NCBI RefSeq assembly: GCF_004795745.1
Contig: NZ_SDGV01000008.1
Span: 1 to 61,729, forward strand
Source of the DNA: Vagococcus silagei
GTDB lineage: Bacteria; Bacillota; Bacilli; Lactobacillales; Vagococcaceae
DNA: 61,729 bases
Direction of reading: 5' to 3'
The position numbers and the translations under genes are program-made. Below, piece after piece: positions 43,648 to 50,997 of the stretch (the stretch's first letter is position 1; each line of letters opens with the position of its first letter). The notes below the pieces were generated by a model. That model saw nothing but the letters and a program-made list of their open reading frames with translations, searched no databases and was not told where the DNA came from.

Positions 43648-44112
43648 ATGATTGGTCAGAAAGTCAAAGAAATCTTATTAGAAAACGAAGAATATTTTTT
43701 AGTATCAGCAGACAACGTTGCGACATTACAAGATACAAATAGTTTAGAACATGCTTTTTTAGTCCTAACCAATATTGGGTATAGTCGGATTCCTGTTGTG
43801 GATCGTAAAGAAAAATTAGTAGGTTCTGTTTCTTTATCAATGGTCGTTGAAGTGATGATTGATACTGAATCGATTAATCCTGACAAATTGTCAGAAGTCC
43901 TTGTTTCGGATGTAATGGACAAGGATGTCAAAAGTTTAAAACAACCGTTTGAAATCGAAAAGATTCTAAATTTATTAGTTGATGCAAACTTTGTTCCAGT
44001 TGTTGATGATGACGGAGTATTCAAAGGGATCGTTACACGTAAAGAAATTTTGAAATCAGTAAATCATCTTGCTCATGAAATTGAATCACGTTATGCTCTT
44101 CAAACAAAATAA
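43648..44112 (+). CDS. cbpB: CBS-domain protein CbpB (cyclic-di-AMP receptor family)
   Basis: The 154-residue protein is a tandem CBS-domain protein (about 15-75 and 85-150, with SRIPVVD and NFVPVVDDDGVFKGIVTRKEIL). It matches the CbpB/DarB family, whose Listeria and Bacillus members bind c-di-AMP and, when unbound, stimulate the (p)ppGpp synthetase Rel. It is the last gene of the tsaB-murI-rph operon, with GGAGG before the ATG. Confidence 0.88.
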   Translation: MIGQKVKEILLENEEYFLVSADNVATLQDTNSLEHAFLVLTNIGYSRIPVVDRKEKLVGSVSLSMVVEVMIDTESINPDKLSEVLVSDVMDKDVKSLKQPFEIEKILNLLVDANFVPVVDDDGVFKGIVTRKEILKSVNHLAHEIESRYALQTK

Positions 44113-44120
44113 AAAAATCT

Positions 44121-44166
44121 ACCATCGAATCCTTACATTAATTAGTAAAGATCCGATGGTTTTTTT
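44121..44166 (+). terminator. terminator at the end of the tsaB-cbpB operon
   Basis: A 16-base arm pairing (44121-44136 with 44145-44160, minor mismatches) and seven T. It reaches the stop codon of the opposite-strand gene. Confidence 0.9.
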
Positions 44167-44443
44167 AGTGAATCGAGAATGACTCATTTTTTGATTGACC
44201 TTCATACCAGTCAAATTCAATTTCAAAGGAATGTTTGTCACCTTTGATTTCGTATTTGTATTCGACTTTTAATGGATCAGTGGGCGTAATAACTGTTTGT
44301 TTATCGCCTTCAGTAAAGATAAAGGATTGGTCTTTTCGAATACGAGAAGCAATAGTTTCTAAAACAGTGGCAAATTCGAGTAAAGATTGTTTTTCCTCGC
44401 GATCAATGATTACTTTAGTCAAAGTTTTTTGTTCGTTCGACAT
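44165..44443 (-). CDS. amphi-Trp domain-like small protein
   Basis: The 92-residue protein has an N-terminal helix (about 10-36) followed by beta strands ending in the pattern VEYKYEIKGDKHSFEIEFDW, as in amphi-Trp domain proteins, whose function is unknown. It starts with ATG after GGAGGTG. It is convergent with cbpB and shares its terminator region. Confidence 0.7.
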   Translation of the reverse strand: MSNEQKTLTKVIIDREEKQSLLEFATVLETIASRIRKDQSFIFTEGDKQTVITPTDPLKVEYKYEIKGDKHSFEIEFDWYEGQSKNESFSIH

Positions 44444-44641
44444 TCAAAACACCTCCATTAAATGATAATTAGCTTACAATTAAGTATACATGATTTCATT
44501 GTATTGTGCATTTTTTAACATGACACATCAGACTATCGCTCGTTAATCAGAACAAATAATTAATTTAGGTAAAACTTACTGAAGATTCTCATGAAATATG
44601 GTATGATAATTACATCACAAAGTATTTAGGGGGAAATTAAA

Positions 44642-45079
44642 ATGGCAATAGAAGTATTTAACGCGGTTACAGAAAGTATTGATGGGTTACAAGTATCATG
44701 TCGTGCTAGAGATTTTGAATTTACATTAGATGAACCAAAAAACTTAGGTGGAACGGATACAGGTATGAACCCGGTTGAAGCACTATTAGCTTCATTAGGC
44801 GCTTGTAAAGTTATCGTTGCAAAAAGTTTTGCACGTATGCACAATATTAAACTTAACTCAATTAAAATTGAATTATCTGGAGAGTTGGATCCAGATGGTT
44901 TCATGGGTAAAAACCCAAATGCAAAAATTGGTTTCTCAAAAATGACTTCTAATTTCTACATTGATGCAGATAATACACAAGAAGAAATTATCGCATTTGT
45001 TGAGTTTATTAACCGTACATGTCCAGTAGCAGATACAATTAAAAATACTCCAGTTATGGAAAATAAAATTTTCTTATAA
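44642..45079 (+). CDS. OsmC-family peroxide reductase
   Basis: The 145-residue protein has the OsmC/Ohr fold with both redox cysteines (GACKVIVAKSF near residue 60 and RTCPVADT near 125). Such proteins reduce organic hydroperoxides or act on related thiol chemistry. The ATG is preceded by GGGGGAAATTAAA. It is monocistronic or read together with the small membrane protein gene downstream. Confidence 0.87.
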   Translation: MAIEVFNAVTESIDGLQVSCRARDFEFTLDEPKNLGGTDTGMNPVEALLASLGACKVIVAKSFARMHNIKLNSIKIELSGELDPDGFMGKNPNAKIGFSKMTSNFYIDADNTQEEIIAFVEFINRTCPVADTIKNTPVMENKIFL

Positions 45080-45172
45080 AAAAGTTTTAAACTCCTCAAT
45101 TTTTTATTAACATTTTAAAGCATTTTTGTTATAATGCTTTTTGTTACTTGCACGCTAGAGAGGAGGATTATC

Positions 45173-45487
45173 ATGTCAAGTGGAAAAATTAAAAGACTTT
45201 TATTACAAATTGTTCTTGCGATTTATGCTGTTGAAGTTGTTTGGTTTTTATTTTCAAGTGTTGTAAAACCCTTAATAGCTGGATCTCCAATTGATATTGG
45301 TACTGTTGAATTAGCGATTGTTCTTGTAATTGGTTTAATTGCGATCATCACATTTATTTTATTGAAACGCTCTAAAAAAATTGGTGTCATTGTTGTTGGA
45401 TTAATTGTAGGATCAGCACTTATTTTTTCAATACTAGCTCCATTATTGGATGCTTATTTACCATTAATATGGAAAATTTTTAAGTAG
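45173..45487 (+). CDS. small three-helix membrane protein
   Basis: The 104-residue protein has three hydrophobic segments (about 10-30, 42-62, 70-92) and a basic stretch KRSKK between the second and third. The ATG at 45173 follows GAGGAGGATTATC; an upstream in-frame ATG at 45134 overlaps a TATAAT (45130-45135) that looks like the gene's own -10 box. Function unknown. Confidence 0.7.
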   Translation: MSSGKIKRLLLQIVLAIYAVEVVWFLFSSVVKPLIAGSPIDIGTVELAIVLVIGLIAIITFILLKRSKKIGVIVVGLIVGSALIFSILAPLLDAYLPLIWKIFK

Positions 45488-45504
45488 AATAATTTTGGAA
45501 TATC

Positions 45505-45544
45505 AAACCTCACTTGACGTAAATGTTTTGTGAGGTTTTTTTAT
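45505..45544 (+). terminator. terminator after the small membrane protein gene
   Basis: A perfect 9-bp stem AAACCTCAC/GTGAGGTTT with a 16-base loop and T-run. Confidence 0.85.
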
Positions 45545-45723
45545 TTGCTTATTATTTTAGGGGTAAATTAGGTGTTTTATACTCAATTTACGGACTTGCC
45601 TAATAATTTTAGTTCATTTTTACTTTTTTTGTTTAAAAACAGGCTAGTTTTTCGCAACTTCTCTTTTTTTATTTTGGTAGTTATGATAGACTATATGCAG
45701 TAACTAATAAGGAATGATAATCG

Positions 45724-46509
45724 ATGATTCGACTAACAGAAAGTAGAAAACACTATCGGTTCCCAGCATATGAAGATGAAGCTGGAGTTAAGTTAAATAG
45801 AAAACGTAACCGTGAATTTTTAAAAGATATTTTAGAAGATGATTTTGTCTATGATCGTGAAAGACAAGAAAAAAATAAAAGAAATTTATTTGATATGGAT
45901 AAAGTAGAAATGGTGGATGAACCAGTCTACTTCGGTTCAGATCGTTTGGAAGAATCTGTGAAAAGCGCTTCTCCTAAGAGACGTCGTCCGGTAGCAGTCT
46001 CATCTCAAAAATCAGAACCATTAAAAAAATATGAAAATCCAGAGTTAGATATCAAAAAACTTGATCGTCAAACAGCGTATGTTGACCCTAAGAAAAACTA
46101 TCAAGCGAAAGAAGCCAGCTATGCGAATCGTTTTTTTGAAACAAATCAAAAAGGCAAAGCAAAACATCAATTGCCAAACACGCATCGTCGCTCTTTTGAG
46201 TCAAGTTACCGTTTACCTGGTGAAACAGAAAAAAAATCATTTGAACCTAAGTATATTCCAGTGTCAATGATTGAAGAAACAGACGTAAGGTATTCAGATG
46301 ATAAAAAATCAACTTTAGTAAACGAATTAAAACAAGCATCTACAGATCATTTAATGTCGATGGAGCCAACAAGCGCACAATTACACACAAATGATTTGAA
46401 TATTGATGAGCAAACGCTTAGTAAAAAAAATAACCGTTTAGATAAGTCTTTATCTGGTATTATGAAGGATGAAGGACGCGCTACTTTTGATAATGTTTAT
46501 TTTGATTAA
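45724..46509 (+). CDS. charged, probably disordered protein upstream of murC
   Basis: This 261-residue protein is rich in Lys, Arg, Glu and Asp and has almost no hydrophobic segments, so most of it should be unstructured. I recognise no domain. In bacilli the gene at this place, just before murC, encodes the cytosolic DNA translocase SftA, whose N-terminal region is long and disordered and precedes the motor. This protein might be such a region that has lost its motor domain, or an unrelated replacement. A segment FEPKYIPVSMI is the only hint of a conserved linear motif. It has a weak AAGGA before the ATG and its own terminator. Confidence 0.65.
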   Translation: MIRLTESRKHYRFPAYEDEAGVKLNRKRNREFLKDILEDDFVYDRERQEKNKRNLFDMDKVEMVDEPVYFGSDRLEESVKSASPKRRRPVAVSSQKSEPLKKYENPELDIKKLDRQTAYVDPKKNYQAKEASYANRFFETNQKGKAKHQLPNTHRRSFESSYRLPGETEKKSFEPKYIPVSMIEETDVRYSDDKKSTLVNELKQASTDHLMSMEPTSAQLHTNDLNIDEQTLSKKNNRLDKSLSGIMKDEGRATFDNVYFD

Positions 46510-46515
46510 TTTTTT

Positions 46516-46550
46516 ACTTACATTGTTTTTTACCAATGTAAGTTTTTTTT
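46516..46550 (+). terminator. terminator before murC
   Basis: A perfect 10-bp stem ACTTACATTG with its complement (46516-46525, 46534-46543) and eight T. Confidence 0.9.
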
Positions 46551-46641
46551 GTTGAAATTTAAGGTAAAATATACGATAATACTTGATGCATTCAATATTA
46601 TTTTGAATGAGGACAAGTAGGAAATAGAAAAGAGGATTTTT

Positions 46642-47979
46642 ATGTACGATCATAAAAACAAAGTGTATCATTTTGTGGGGATTAAAGGCTCAGGAATGAG
46701 TTCACTAGCATTATTATTACATCAAAAAGGTTTTAAAGTACAAGGATCTGATGTTGAAAAATACTTTTTTACACAACGTGAATTAGAAAAAGAAAATATA
46801 AAAATGTTTCCATTTGGAGAAGAAAATATTACTGATGATTTAGTGATTATTGCCGGTAATGCTTTTCCAGACAATCATATTGAAATTAAAACAGCTTTGA
46901 AAAAAGGTTTACCAGTCATTCGTTATCACAAATTCTTAGGTGACTTTATTCAAAACTTCACTAGTATTGCTGTAACAGGTTCACATGGTAAAACAAGTAC
47001 AACTGGAATGTTGGCTCATGTTTTATCTGGCATATTACCAACAAGCTATTTAATTGGGGATGGTACTGGTTTTGGTGATCCAGATGCTAAATCATTCGCA
47101 TTTGAAGCCTGTGAATACCGCCGTCATTTCTTAGCATATTCACCTGATTACGCAATCATGACTAATATTGATTTTGACCATCCGGATTATTATGAAAGTA
47201 TCGATGATGTTTACGATGCTTTCCAAAATTTTGGTTCGCAAGTGAAAAAGGGAATTGTTGCCTTTGGTGATGATGAGTACTTGCGTAAATTAGATGTTGA
47301 GGTACCAGTTTACTATTATGGCACAACAACAGAAGATGATTTCCAAGCACGCAATGTTGAGCGTACAACGACGGGTTCTAATTTTGAAGTTTATTATCAT
47401 GATGAAAAAATTGGTGACTTTACGGTACCAGCATTTGGTTTACACAATGTCATGAATGCATTAGGGGTTATTGCGATTACTTATTTAGAAAAATTAGATA
47501 TGGCAAAAGTTGCGACAGAGCTTAAAACATTCAATGGTGTTAAACGTCGTTTCAGTGAGAAAATTGTCAATGATATGATTGTTGTTGATGATTACGCACA
47601 TCATCCTGCTGAAATTCAAGCAACAATTGATGCGGCCAGACAAAAATATCCGAATAAGGAAATTATTGCAGTCTTTCAACCGCATACCTTTACGAGAACG
47701 ATTGCTTTACTTGATGATTTTGCTAAATCATTAGATTTAGCGGATCAAGTATATTTATGTGATATTTTTGGTTCAGCGCGTGAAGATGCTGGAACTGTTA
47801 AAATCGAAGACCTAGGCGATAAGATTTCTAAGGGTGGAAATGTTGTGAATGTTGACAATTTATCTCCATTGTTAGATTATCATGATGCTGTAATGATTTT
47901 TATGGGTGCTGGAGATGTTCAAAAATTTGAACAAGCTTATGAAAAGTTGTTAACAAGTACACGTAAAAATACAATGTAA
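46642..47979 (+). CDS. murC: UDP-N-acetylmuramate-L-alanine ligase
   Basis: MurC adds L-alanine to UDP-MurNAc with ATP, the first step of the peptidoglycan stem peptide. The 445-residue protein has the N-terminal UDP-binding loop ([14 protein letters not shown]), the ATP P-loop [12 protein letters not shown] (about 113-124), and the Mur ligase central motif [11 protein letters not shown]. Length is normal. GAGG precedes the ATG. It is flanked by a terminator upstream and the MaoC-like gene downstream. Confidence 0.96.
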   Translation: MYDHKNKVYHFVGIKGSGMSSLALLLHQKGFKVQGSDVEKYFFTQRELEKENIKMFPFGEENITDDLVIIAGNAFPDNHIEIKTALKKGLPVIRYHKFLGDFIQNFTSIAVTGSHGKTSTTGMLAHVLSGILPTSYLIGDGTGFGDPDAKSFAFEACEYRRHFLAYSPDYAIMTNIDFDHPDYYESIDDVYDAFQNFGSQVKKGIVAFGDDEYLRKLDVEVPVYYYGTTTEDDFQARNVERTTTGSNFEVYYHDEKIGDFTVPAFGLHNVMNALGVIAITYLEKLDMAKVATELKTFNGVKRRFSEKIVNDMIVVDDYAHHPAEIQATIDAARQKYPNKEIIAVFQPHTFTRTIALLDDFAKSLDLADQVYLCDIFGSAREDAGTVKIEDLGDKISKGGNVVNVDNLSPLLDYHDAVMIFMGAGDVQKFEQAYEKLLTSTRKNTM

Positions 47980-48051
47980 TTTATGAATTTTAGAAAATAC
48001 GTGCTAAATTAATCATTTCGTTATATAATCTATTGAAGGGAGTTTAGACAT

Positions 48052-48519
48052 ATGAAGTTTTTAAATCCAGAAAATAGAATCGGAAAAACAATTGAAGAAT
48101 TGTCTGAAGGAGATTCGATTAGTTTAACCGAAACAATTGAAGATAATCAATTGCTACTCTATTTAGGATTATCGAATGACGCGAATCCATTGTTTATTCA
48201 ACATGATTTTAGTCAGAAAACAGAATATGGTCGCCCGATTGTTCCAACAATTTTATTGATGGGAACTATTTCAAGTGCTATTTCAAAGCATTTGCCAGGT
48301 GCGGGGTCTAATATTGTTAATTTTTCTTTTAACTTAATTAAACCTGTTTATCATTACGAAACACTTACTTATCATTTTGAAGTCATTCAAATTGATAAAA
48401 TGAAAGATGTCGTAACTTTATCAGTAACGGCTGAAAACTTTGAAGACGAACGTGTTTTGGACAGTGTGGTAATGGTGAGGCCGCCTAAATTGGTTCAAAT
48501 GATTGAAGATAGTCAATAA
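48052..48519 (+). CDS. MaoC-like hotdog-fold dehydratase family protein
   Basis: The 155-residue protein has a single hotdog domain with a MaoC/R-hydratase-like segment (GLSNDANPLFIQHDF) in which the usual DxNPxH reads DANPLF, so the catalytic His is displaced. It may be a weak or non-enzymatic acyl-CoA-binding protein. GGGAG precedes the ATG. The Bax inhibitor-1 gene starts 16 bases after its stop, so the two are probably co-transcribed. Confidence 0.78.
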   Translation: MKFLNPENRIGKTIEELSEGDSISLTETIEDNQLLLYLGLSNDANPLFIQHDFSQKTEYGRPIVPTILLMGTISSAISKHLPGAGSNIVNFSFNLIKPVYHYETLTYHFEVIQIDKMKDVVTLSVTAENFEDERVLDSVVMVRPPKLVQMIEDSQ

Positions 48520-48535
48520 GAAAGGACGAGATTCA

Positions 48536-49216
48536 ATGAATCAACAAGAATATGCTCAAACTGGTGGTTTGACAAAGTTTTATAGTAAGGTTTATGGATT
48601 TGTAGGATTAGGTGTAGCAATTAGTGCGGTAACAGCATACTTGGCTTCAACTGTCTTTTGGTATCAAGTGGCTCCATTATTATCAAATCGAATCATGTTT
48701 TTCGGTTTATGGATTGCTCAATTAGCGTTAGTTGTTAATTTAAGTAAAAATGCCGTCCAAGAAAAAGGAAATTCACTAGTAGGTTATATCGGATATTCTG
48801 TATTAACAGGAATTACACTTTCTGTAACCTTAAAACTTTATACTGCTGAATCGATTACGGCGGCCTTTTTAACTGCTTCAGTAACATTTGCTGTGATGGC
48901 AGTTGTGGGAGTTGTGATTAAAAAAGACTTAAGTGCTGTAGGACATGCTTTATATAGCTTAGTATTGGGTATCATCATTGCTTCATTACTAAATTTCTTT
49001 ATTCTGAAAAGTAGTCCAGTTGAAATGTTCATCTCTTATGCAATGGTTTTAGTTTTCTCTGGTTTGGTTGCTTATGATAATCAAAAAATCAAAGCTATTT
49101 ATTACCAAGCAGGTGTCGAACCATCAAATAATATCGCAATTTATTGTGCATTAAGTTTATACCTTGATTTAATTAACTTATTCTATGCATTCTTAAGAAT
49201 TTTTGGTAGAGATTAA
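48536..49216 (+). CDS. Bax inhibitor-1 / YccA-family membrane protein
   Basis: The 226-residue protein has seven hydrophobic helices and ends with a segment typical of the family (YCALSLYLDLINLFYAFLRI), with Asp residues placed as in the pH-sensitive Ca2+ leak channel BsYetJ. Physiological role in cocci is not known. The ATG at 48536 is supported by AAAGGACGAG upstream; the longer frame overlaps the MaoC-like gene. Confidence 0.9.
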   Translation: MNQQEYAQTGGLTKFYSKVYGFVGLGVAISAVTAYLASTVFWYQVAPLLSNRIMFFGLWIAQLALVVNLSKNAVQEKGNSLVGYIGYSVLTGITLSVTLKLYTAESITAAFLTASVTFAVMAVVGVVIKKDLSAVGHALYSLVLGIIIASLLNFFILKSSPVEMFISYAMVLVFSGLVAYDNQKIKAIYYQAGVEPSNNIAIYCALSLYLDLINLFYAFLRIFGRD

Positions 49217-49231
49217 AAATTAATATGAACG

Positions 49232-49264
49232 ACACAGTAGGATTTATTTCTACTGTGTTTTTTT
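49232..49264 (+). terminator. terminator after the Bax inhibitor-1 gene
   Basis: A perfect 9-bp stem ACACAGTAG/CTACTGTGT and a T-run. Confidence 0.88.
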
Positions 49265-49273
49265 GGTATTATC

Positions 49274-49324
49274 TTTGTTATAGTTGACGTATAACAAAAA
49301 TCGTTATACTATAACTATAACAAA
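49274..49324. promoter_or_regulatory. large inverted repeat holding the promoter of the GntR/DUF1648 operon
   Basis: Two 22-base arms (49274-49295 and 49303-49324) match at 19 positions in inverted orientation around a 7-base centre. Inside are -35 TTGACG (49284-49289), a 17-base spacer and -10 TACTAT (49307-49312). The 3' arm touches the ribosome binding site. This is the expected geometry for strong autorepression by the downstream GntR protein. Confidence 0.75.
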
Positions 49325-49338
49325 GGAGCGTGAATTCG

Positions 49339-49734
49339 ATGATCGAAATTAATGAATTAAGTGCGATTCCAATATATACGCAACTTGTGTATGAAATTAA
49401 ACGGTTAATTCTAAGCAAGGAATTAATCGCTGAGCAAAGATTGCCTAGTGTGCGTTTACTTGCGAGTGATATTGGAATTAATCACCATACAGTTAATAAG
49501 GCTTATCAAATTTTAGCTGACGAAGGGGTCATTCAGAAAGAAAAAAAAGGATTTAGCGTTGTGGAACAAGCAAATATCCGAATGAATCACCAAAGTGAAA
49601 TAGAGTTTAAATTAAGATTAAAGGAACTAATGATTGATCAGCAAATTTTTAATATTTCTGATTCGGAGTGGAAAGAATTACAAAAACAAATGAAAATTGA
49701 TGAAATGAAAGTGAGTGATAACAATGAACGCTAG
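49339..49734 (+). CDS. GntR-family regulator, YtrA type
   Basis: The 131-residue protein has a GntR winged helix (about 10-75, LPSVRLLASDIGINHHTVNKAYQ) and only a short C-terminal helical part, as in the YtrA subfamily, which usually regulates an adjacent membrane protein or ABC transporter. The ATG at 49339 is 10 bases after AAAGGAG. It overlaps the downstream membrane protein gene by 11 bases. The inverted repeat just upstream is its probable operator. Confidence 0.9.
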   Translation: MIEINELSAIPIYTQLVYEIKRLILSKELIAEQRLPSVRLLASDIGINHHTVNKAYQILADEGVIQKEKKGFSVVEQANIRMNHQSEIEFKLRLKELMIDQQIFNISDSEWKELQKQMKIDEMKVSDNNER

Positions 49735-50836
49735 TGTTATCTTGTTAATGGGTATAATATTGTTGTTGGTTAATGTGTCGTTGGCTTTTACGCCAAGAGT
49801 CAGCCGTCGAAGTAATTTATTTGGGATTACAATTCCGGGGGCGTTACAAGAACATGAAGACATTCAAAAGTTTAGACATCACTTTACTATAATCATGTTA
49901 CTTGCGAATATTTTCATCCTTTTCCCAATCGTGCCAATTATTGCCGTAGCTAGTCCGGATAAACTAATTGAAATGTCACCTATCTATTTAGCGTTGGGGA
50001 TGATTGCCAACTTTGCTCTTTTCTTGGTTCTATATTTTGATACACGTCGAAAATTAGTTGTACTCATGATGAAAAATTCAAATACACTGGATGAAACATC
50101 AAAGAAAGTCATCGTTGATCCGAATTTTAGAGATCAAAAATTTATCTTTCCAACTTCTTATTTTGTGGGTATAAACTTAGTTTTTGTGATTTTTTCAATT
50201 ATCTATACTATGTTGGTCTATGATAAAATACCGCAACAGATTCCAACAAATTTTGACGCAGCGATGAATCCTGTTGTGTTTTCAGAAAAATCATTTAAAA
50301 CAGTCTTTTTTGCACCGATGATGCAAGTCTTTCTAACTATTCTTTTTGGAGTGACAAATCAAGCAATTTATAAAGCTAAACAGCAACTTGCGACAAATCA
50401 TTCTGAACAATATAGTCAAAATGATCGCCGCTTTAGAAAGTCTTCTTCATTGGGGATGCTAACGATATCGCTCTTGATTCAAGTTTTATTTGTTGGTGTG
50501 CAATTAATCACCATTACTCCAAATTCAAATCCTTTTATCATTTTACCGTTAGTAATTATTGTTTTGATTGGGACTTTTGGTATTAACTTGTTTATTGGGT
50601 TTAAATATCGTCAAAATGGTGAAGAATTAACTCCTGATATAAATTTTGAGATGCCACAGGATGACGCGAATTGGAAACTAGGAGGCATATATTATAATAA
50701 AAAAGACCCAAGTGTTTGGGTAATGAAGAAGAGTGGCTTAGGGTTAACTCTAAATATGGCGCGTTGGGAAACATGGTTGTTTCTAGTTACTATCATCGTT
50801 GGTCCATTAATCTTTACTTTCTTTATGATGAATTGA
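49724..50836 (+). CDS. DUF1648/DUF5808 membrane protein (SdpI-like)
   Basis: This 370-residue protein has about eight membrane helices. A DUF1648 motif (YDKIPQQIPTNFD) lies at about 172-184, and a C-terminal DUF5808-like segment (WKLGGIYYNKKDPSVWV) at about 312-330. DUF1648 occurs in SdpI, the immunity protein against the SdpC toxin of B. subtilis. The role here is unknown, but the pairing with an autoregulated GntR repressor suggests an envelope-stress or immunity function. The ATG at 49724 lies inside the gntR end; translational coupling is likely. Confidence 0.8.
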   Translation: MNASVILLMGIILLLVNVSLAFTPRVSRRSNLFGITIPGALQEHEDIQKFRHHFTIIMLLANIFILFPIVPIIAVASPDKLIEMSPIYLALGMIANFALFLVLYFDTRRKLVVLMMKNSNTLDETSKKVIVDPNFRDQKFIFPTSYFVGINLVFVIFSIIYTMLVYDKIPQQIPTNFDAAMNPVVFSEKSFKTVFFAPMMQVFLTILFGVTNQAIYKAKQQLATNHSEQYSQNDRRFRKSSSLGMLTISLLIQVLFVGVQLITITPNSNPFIILPLVIIVLIGTFGINLFIGFKYRQNGEELTPDINFEMPQDDANWKLGGIYYNKKDPSVWVMKKSGLGLTLNMARWETWLFLVTIIVGPLIFTFFMMN

Positions 50837-50866
50837 AAGTTAAAAAAGATATTCCTGTGATAACTA

Positions 50867-50910
50867 AAAGAAAGTCTGACTTAATATTTTGTCAGACTTT
50901 CTTTTTTTAC
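50867..50910 (+). terminator. terminator before polA
   Basis: A perfect 14-bp stem (50867-50880 with 50891-50904) and a T-run. Confidence 0.9.
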
Positions 50911-50997
50911 ATCCTAAAATTAAGAATGATATTTTTAATTTTCGCAATGTGAGTCATAATTTGTTAGAATGGGTTGAATAGAAAATGAGGTGTCTTC

